Shown here in pieces: positions 13,585-16,713 of a DNA stretch of 16,713 nt. Made by a program: the position numbers and the translations under genes. Numbering within the stretch: position 1 is the first letter of the stretch; each line of letters starts with the position of its first letter. Origin of the DNA: UBA1081 sp045658165 (lineage in GTDB: Bacteria; Bacillota; Clostridia; Oscillospirales; Acutalibacteraceae); NCBI GenBank assembly GCA_045658165.1, contig JAZOUN010000146.1, positions 1 through 16,713 on the forward strand, given 5' to 3'. The notes beneath the pieces were generated by a model. It did not search any database. It worked only from the letters and a program-made list of their open reading frames with translations, and was not told the origin of the DNA.

Positions 13585-13609
13585 TCTCACATGTAAAGGA
13601 GAATAAATA

Positions 13610-14545
13610 ATGCTTTTGAAAAAGAAATGGGTAATTGTTATTGCATCAATTGCAGCAGCAGTTATTTTACTCACCGGTGTTGTATATCCCATAATCAGCA
13701 ACGTTGCTCATGCAAAAATAAGTGAAAAAAATCCCCCTGCACAGGTTGCGGATTTCAGTGAAAAAGCAGAGGGTTCTATCCGTGTAATGAGTTTTAATGT
13801 TAGATGCACAGGACTCGGTATAATAAAAAGAAGTACACGAAATGATGAAGTCATCGGTACTATAGAAAAAGGTATGCCGGATTCATTCGGTGTACAGGAA
13901 GCAACTCCCACATGGATGCGTTACCTTAAAAACAAGCTTAAAGATACATATGACTATGTAGGCGTAGGCAGAGCAAACGGAAAAAAATCAGGTGAATTTT
14001 CCGCTGTTTTCTATAATAAAAATATATATGAAGTTTATGATTCAGATACATTCTGGCTGTCAGAAACACCTGAGACACCTTCTGTCGGCTGGGATGCAAG
14101 TATGAACAGAATCTGTACATGGGTAATCCTTGAGAATAAAGAAACAGGTGCTATGTACATGCATATCAACGCTCATTTTGACCATAAGGGTGAAGAAGCA
14201 AGAAAGAAAAGTGTTGAAATGATTCTTGAAAAAGCTGAAATGTACGAGTCTATTCCTGTTGTTTTCACTGCTGATATGAACATAACAGAAGGTCATGAGG
14301 CATATAAGATGATGGCTGAATCTGAAATTCTCTGGGATACAAAGAAAATAGCTCCCGATACTATGGATTATCTTACATTCCATGATCTTGACCCTGCAGC
14401 AAATGAAGGCAGAATTCTCGACTATGTAATGATAAACAACAATTTCGGTGTTACTACATACAGAGTTGTAACAGCAGGTATAGACGGTAAATTTGTTTCA
14501 GACCATTACCCGATATATGCAGATCTTGTTATCAGAGAATACTGA
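13610..14545 (+). CDS. EEP family protein, membrane-anchored or secreted, copy 2
   Basis: 311 residues, a tandem paralogue of the gene before it. A Lys-rich start and membrane segment (8-29) precede the EEP domain (56-308). Catalytic residues are kept: N63, E97, N187 and H189, D222 and N224, D271, D298-H299. Shared stretches include T-F-W-L-S-E-T-P-E, R-I-C-T-W-V-I-L-E and T-M-D-Y-L-T. The N-terminal anchors differ, and this copy has H-F-D-H where copy 1 has H-F-D-F. That position is the canonical L-D-H of the family, so copy 2 is closer to the standard active site. SD AAGGAG lies 9 bases before the ATG. Both genes are read from the promoter at 12609 and end at the terminator at 14564. Substrate unknown. 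Confidence 0.88.
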   Translation: MLLKKKWVIVIASIAAAVILLTGVVYPIISNVAHAKISEKNPPAQVADFSEKAEGSIRVMSFNVRCTGLGIIKRSTRNDEVIGTIEKGMPDSFGVQEATPTWMRYLKNKLKDTYDYVGVGRANGKKSGEFSAVFYNKNIYEVYDSDTFWLSETPETPSVGWDASMNRICTWVILENKETGAMYMHINAHFDHKGEEARKKSVEMILEKAEMYESIPVVFTADMNITEGHEAYKMMAESEILWDTKKIAPDTMDYLTFHDLDPAANEGRILDYVMINNNFGVTTYRVVTAGIDGKFVSDHYPIYADLVIREY

Positions 14546-14563
14546 TAAGTTGGTTAAAAGCAT

Positions 14564-14595
14564 AAGAAGTCACTCACTGAGTGACTTCTTTTTTT
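14564..14595 (+). terminator. Rho-independent terminator after the EEP pair
   Basis: A perfect 12-bp stem (14564-14575 with 14579-14590) with a 3-base loop (ACT) is followed by TTTTT. It lies 19 bases after the EEP stop and 5 bases from the end of the opposing regulator gene. The reverse-strand T tail is poor, so it works mainly forward. Confidence 0.9.
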
Positions 14596-14599
14596 ATGT

Positions 14600-15697
14600 T
14601 CATTCTTCTAAAATACGGAATATTTCAGTGAATTCATTAGTGCATTTGAATTCATCTGAAAGGGGATATTTTTCTGTTATCAGGAATTTCATTCTCTGAC
14701 ACATTGTTTTTCCACGGGGCTTTTTGCAGTATTGAGTGTTTTCAAAAAACTGAGATGTTCTTTCGGTTTTCTCCGACATATTGTCATATTTCAGTGCAGT
14801 TTCAGCACAAAGCCTGAGACTTTTCAGCGCATTCTCTGTATCACCTTGTGAGAAATATAAATATACAAGATGACCGTAGTTATATGTCATATTCTGCCAG
14901 CATTTTCCGTAATTTCCGTCGGTGTATATAATATTGCATATATTAATCATTTTGTGGATTGCTTCAATCTTATATCCGGCAGAGAAGTTGTCATCATAAA
15001 CGCAGTGATGAGAAACTGCATTCAGAAGCAGAAACAGATTGTTTTCAATCGCATTTCCGCAGGCTTCATAATGCTTTTGCTTGTCAGAAATCAGCATTGT
15101 TGAAAGATAATCTTTAGTATTGATCATGTCAGGCATTTCAGAGAGAATTTTCTCAGCTTCAAGCTGGTATTCATTGTTGTCGGTATAATGAGCTTTTGTG
15201 TGCAGATGCTGACACATAAGTCGTTTTGCCCACATTCTTATACTGTCATCAGTGCAGTGATTCTGAATATTATCGTAAATCACAGACAGCTCCTTTGAAA
15301 CTCTTTCGAGCAATGCGTTGTTGTCAGTGGTTTTTTCACACATAAGAAGCTCCATATACCTTACACCGATGCTGAAATCAGTGGGGAATTCCTTTATTGC
15401 ATGAGTGAATTTTTCAAATACTGAAGAAGTATCTTTAAAGCGAAGATTTTCATAAAGCTCAATATATCCGTTTATCTTTTCCTGTGCCTGAGCTTTGCCC
15501 ATCCCCAGAAGATCATCTGTACTTACTCTGAAAAATTGTGCAATTTCTGGTAACATTGTTATGTCAGGGTAGCTTCCACCACGCTCCCAGTTGCTTACAC
15601 TCTGGAAGGTTACTCCCAGATGCTCTGCAAGAGCCTCCTGAGTGAGCTTTCTTTCACGCCTGAGCCTTTTTATATTTTCACCAAGATAAATTGTCAT
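14600..15697 (-). CDS. XRE-family transcriptional regulator with long helical C-terminal domain
   Basis: 365 residues. Residues 5-64 are a Cro/C1-type helix-turn-helix: N-I-K-R-L-R-R-E-R-K-L-T-Q-E-A-L-A-E-H, then V-T-F-Q-S-V-S-N-W-E-R-G with the recognition helix around 30-40. The remaining 300 residues are soluble, helical and Cys/His-containing, with no membrane segment. They look like TPR-type repeats, as in RRNPP-like or other XRE regulators that sense a peptide or partner protein, but I cannot name a ligand. SD GAGGTGA precedes the ATG. It has its own promoter (15764-15736) with a palindrome at the predicted start site, consistent with self-repression. Its target is not evident; neither neighbour forms an obvious regulon with it. 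Confidence 0.85.
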   Translation of the reverse strand: MTIYLGENIKRLRRERKLTQEALAEHLGVTFQSVSNWERGGSYPDITMLPEIAQFFRVSTDDLLGMGKAQAQEKINGYIELYENLRFKDTSSVFEKFTHAIKEFPTDFSIGVRYMELLMCEKTTDNNALLERVSKELSVIYDNIQNHCTDDSIRMWAKRLMCQHLHTKAHYTDNNEYQLEAEKILSEMPDMINTKDYLSTMLISDKQKHYEACGNAIENNLFLLLNAVSHHCVYDDNFSAGYKIEAIHKMINICNIIYTDGNYGKCWQNMTYNYGHLVYLYFSQGDTENALKSLRLCAETALKYDNMSEKTERTSQFFENTQYCKKPRGKTMCQRMKFLITEKYPLSDEFKCTNEFTEIFRILEE

Positions 15698-15720
15698 GTT
15701 GTCACCTCAGAAAGTTTTTT

Positions 15721-15728
15721 GACCGGTC
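15721..15728. promoter_or_regulatory. Palindrome GACCGGTC at the regulator's transcription start
   Basis: An exact 8-bp palindrome lies at about +1 to +8 of the promoter at 15764-15736, where a bound XRE dimer would block transcription. It is GC-rich against an AT-rich background. The operator role is inference. Confidence 0.4.
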
Positions 15729-15735
15729 TGAACTA

Positions 15736-15764
15736 ATAATAACCTCTGCAGCTTAAGAATGCAA
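15736..15764 (-). promoter_or_regulatory. Sigma-A promoter of the XRE regulator
   Basis: Reverse strand: TTGCAT (15764-15759), 17-base spacer, TATTAT (15741-15736), start near 15729. Confidence 0.6.
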
Positions 15765-15773
15765 TAAATCATT

Positions 15774-15792
15774 TCTTGAAAACAATTCAAGA
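15774..15792. repeat. Inverted repeat TCTTGAA/TTCAAGA upstream of the XRE promoter
   Basis: Perfect 7-bp arms (15774-15780, 15786-15792) around a 5-base centre, with a third CTTGAA at 15797-15802. It sits just upstream of the -35 at 15764. It could bind a regulator; there is no T tail to make it a terminator. Confidence 0.35.
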
Positions 15793-15816
15793 GCTGCTTG
15801 AAAAACTCAATTTATG

Positions 15817-15850
15817 ATAAAAAAGACACATTCCGAAGAATGTGTCTTTT
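15817..15850 (-). terminator. Rho-independent terminator with UUCG loop after the P-type ATPase gene
   Basis: A perfect 13-bp stem (15850-15838 with 15833-15821) is closed on the reverse strand by C(UUCG)G, an especially stable tetraloop, and followed by a T run (CTTTTTTA). It begins 15 bases after the ATPase stop codon. Confidence 0.93.
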
Positions 15851-15864
15851 GAGTATATTTTGAT

Positions 15865-16713
15865 TTATGCTTTATTTTTTGATGCAGCTCTCTGAACGGC
15901 TTTGATGATTTCAACAATCGGGATAATAAGGAATGCAAGACCGATTGCAATGCCGTAATGAGCAATATCAAGGTGTGAGAAATCAAATGCAGCTGCAAGG
16001 AAAGGAATTTCAATAACAGCAGTTGTGAGAAGGAGAGTCGCAATCATTGAACCGTAGAGGAGAAGATTGTGACTTCCTTTGAATGCTATTGCAAAGATTG
16101 AACCTCTCTGTGAACGCATATTGAGTGAATGGAAGATTTCACACATTGACATTGTAAGGAATGCCATTGTTGTTCCGAGATGCCCTGCTTCTGTACCGAG
16201 TGCAATGTTTGTGAATGTCCATGTTGAAAGATCCCAGTTGAAACCGTTTGCACTGTTTACACCAACAAAGTATGCAGCCATTGTAAGAAGTGTTACAAGA
16301 GTACCCTGATAGAGAACATCAATGCCGAGACCGCCTGAGAAAATACCGTCTTTTGTGCTTCTGGGCTTTCTCTTCATAATGTTGCTTTCGGGTTTTTCAA
16401 CACCGAGTGCAAGAGCAGGGAAACAGTCTGTAACAAGGTTGATCCAGAGAAGGTGAGGAGCTTCAAGAATTGTGAAGCCGAGAAGTGTAGCAAAGAAGAT
16501 TGAGAGAACTTCTGAAAGGTTTGAGCCGAGAAGGAACTGAATAGCCTTACGGATGTTGTCATAAATTCTTCTGCCTTCACCCACAGCAGAAACGATTGTA
16601 GCAAAGTTATCGTCAGCAAGAACCATATCAGCAACGTTCTTTGTAACGTCTGTGCCTGTAATACCCATGCCGACACCGATGTCAGCACTCTTGATTGAGG
16701 GAGCATCGTTAAC
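15865..16713 (-). CDS. Ca2+-type P-type ATPase, C-terminal part (gene runs off the window)
   Basis: 282 codons of an open frame that enters at the right edge. The first residues are V-N-D-A-P-S-I-K-x-A-D-I-G-V-G-M-G, the end of the phosphorylation domain hinge (GDGxNDAPAL in most pumps). Six membrane segments of the cation ATPase C-terminal domain follow. N-L-S-E-V in TM5 and N-L-V-T-D in TM6 match the Ca2+ ligands Asn, Glu, Asn, Thr and Asp of SERCA/PMCA-type pumps, so this is most likely a calcium exporter; Na+ or other IIA/IIB specificities are less likely. About two thirds of the protein, with the nucleotide-binding domain and D-K-T-G-T, lies outside. The C-terminus K-N-K-A is intact and followed by a strong terminator. 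Confidence 0.93.
   Translation of the reverse strand, partial: VNDAPSIKSADIGVGMGITGTDVTKNVADMVLADDNFATIVSAVGEGRRIYDNIRKAIQFLLGSNLSEVLSIFFATLLGFTILEAPHLLWINLVTDCFPALALGVEKPESNIMKRKPRSTKDGIFSGGLGIDVLYQGTLVTLLTMAAYFVGVNSANGFNWDLSTWTFTNIALGTEAGHLGTTMAFLTMSMCEIFHSLNMRSQRGSIFAIAFKGSHNLLLYGSMIATLLLTTAVIEIPFLAAAFDFSHLDIAHYGIAIGLAFLIIPIVEIIKAVQRAASKNKA

Noticed and set aside
1..16713. A new defence, mobile or multi-gene biosynthetic system
   Set aside because: Every sizeable gene has a recognisable household or sporulation family, with no transposase, integrase, toxin pair, nuclease-ATPase pair, repeats or attachment sites; the only poorly explained units are the candidate small RNA, the XRE regulator and the EEP pair.

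Overview
The window looks like a chromosomal fragment of a spore-forming, low-GC Gram-positive anaerobe of the class Clostridia, probably a Ruminococcus- or Eubacterium-like gut Oscillospirales member. This rests on the AT-rich sequence, strong GGAGG-type ribosome sites, consensus sigma-A promoters, a clear sporulation sigma-G gene, a SpoIVFA/SpoIVFB-type pair, RqcP, and an HtrA protease with a Thr/Glu-rich linker of the kind common in ruminococcal surface proteins. No phage, plasmid, insertion sequence, CRISPR, tRNA or rRNA gene was seen. The species assignment is inference.

Layout. Bases 5-36 are not genomic: they match the reverse complement of the standard MGI/DNBSEQ (BGI) sequencing adapter, so the left end is an assembly artefact that cuts off a reverse-strand gene start (37-94, probably a DAHP synthase). 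A reverse-strand Gfo/Idh/MocA oxidoreductase follows (206-1195). The 288-base gap 1196-1483 holds a reverse-strand consensus promoter, an ORF-free stretch and a strong terminator, which together look like a small RNA of about 105 nt. Forward-strand genes run from 1484 to 8454 in three probable transcription units: (i) a membrane-anchored M23 peptidase overlapping a SpoIVFB-like M50 intramembrane protease; (ii) a divergent MreB, a RecD2 helicase and a hot-dog thioesterase, ending in a 19-bp terminator hairpin that starts inside the last gene; (iii) RqcP and an HtrA-type serine protease. HtrA converges with sigG on the reverse strand, with 2 bases between the stop codons. The reverse strand then carries sigG, a GPH-family sugar symporter and prfC. 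Two tandem membrane-anchored or secreted endonuclease/exonuclease/phosphatase-family paralogues lie on the forward strand (12670-14545). The right end has a reverse-strand XRE-type regulator and the C-terminal part of a Ca2+-type P-type ATPase that runs off the window.

Functionally the region is mostly core genome: envelope and sporulation proteolysis (SpoIVFA/FB-like, HtrA, sigma-G), cell shape (MreB), translation quality control (RqcP, RF3) and DNA repair (RecD2). I found no convincing new multi-gene system. The items most worth checking are the adapter contamination, the candidate small RNA, the hairpin that buries the sigG ribosome-binding site, the MreB with altered nucleotide-site motifs beside spoIVFAB, and the tandem EEP paralogues.
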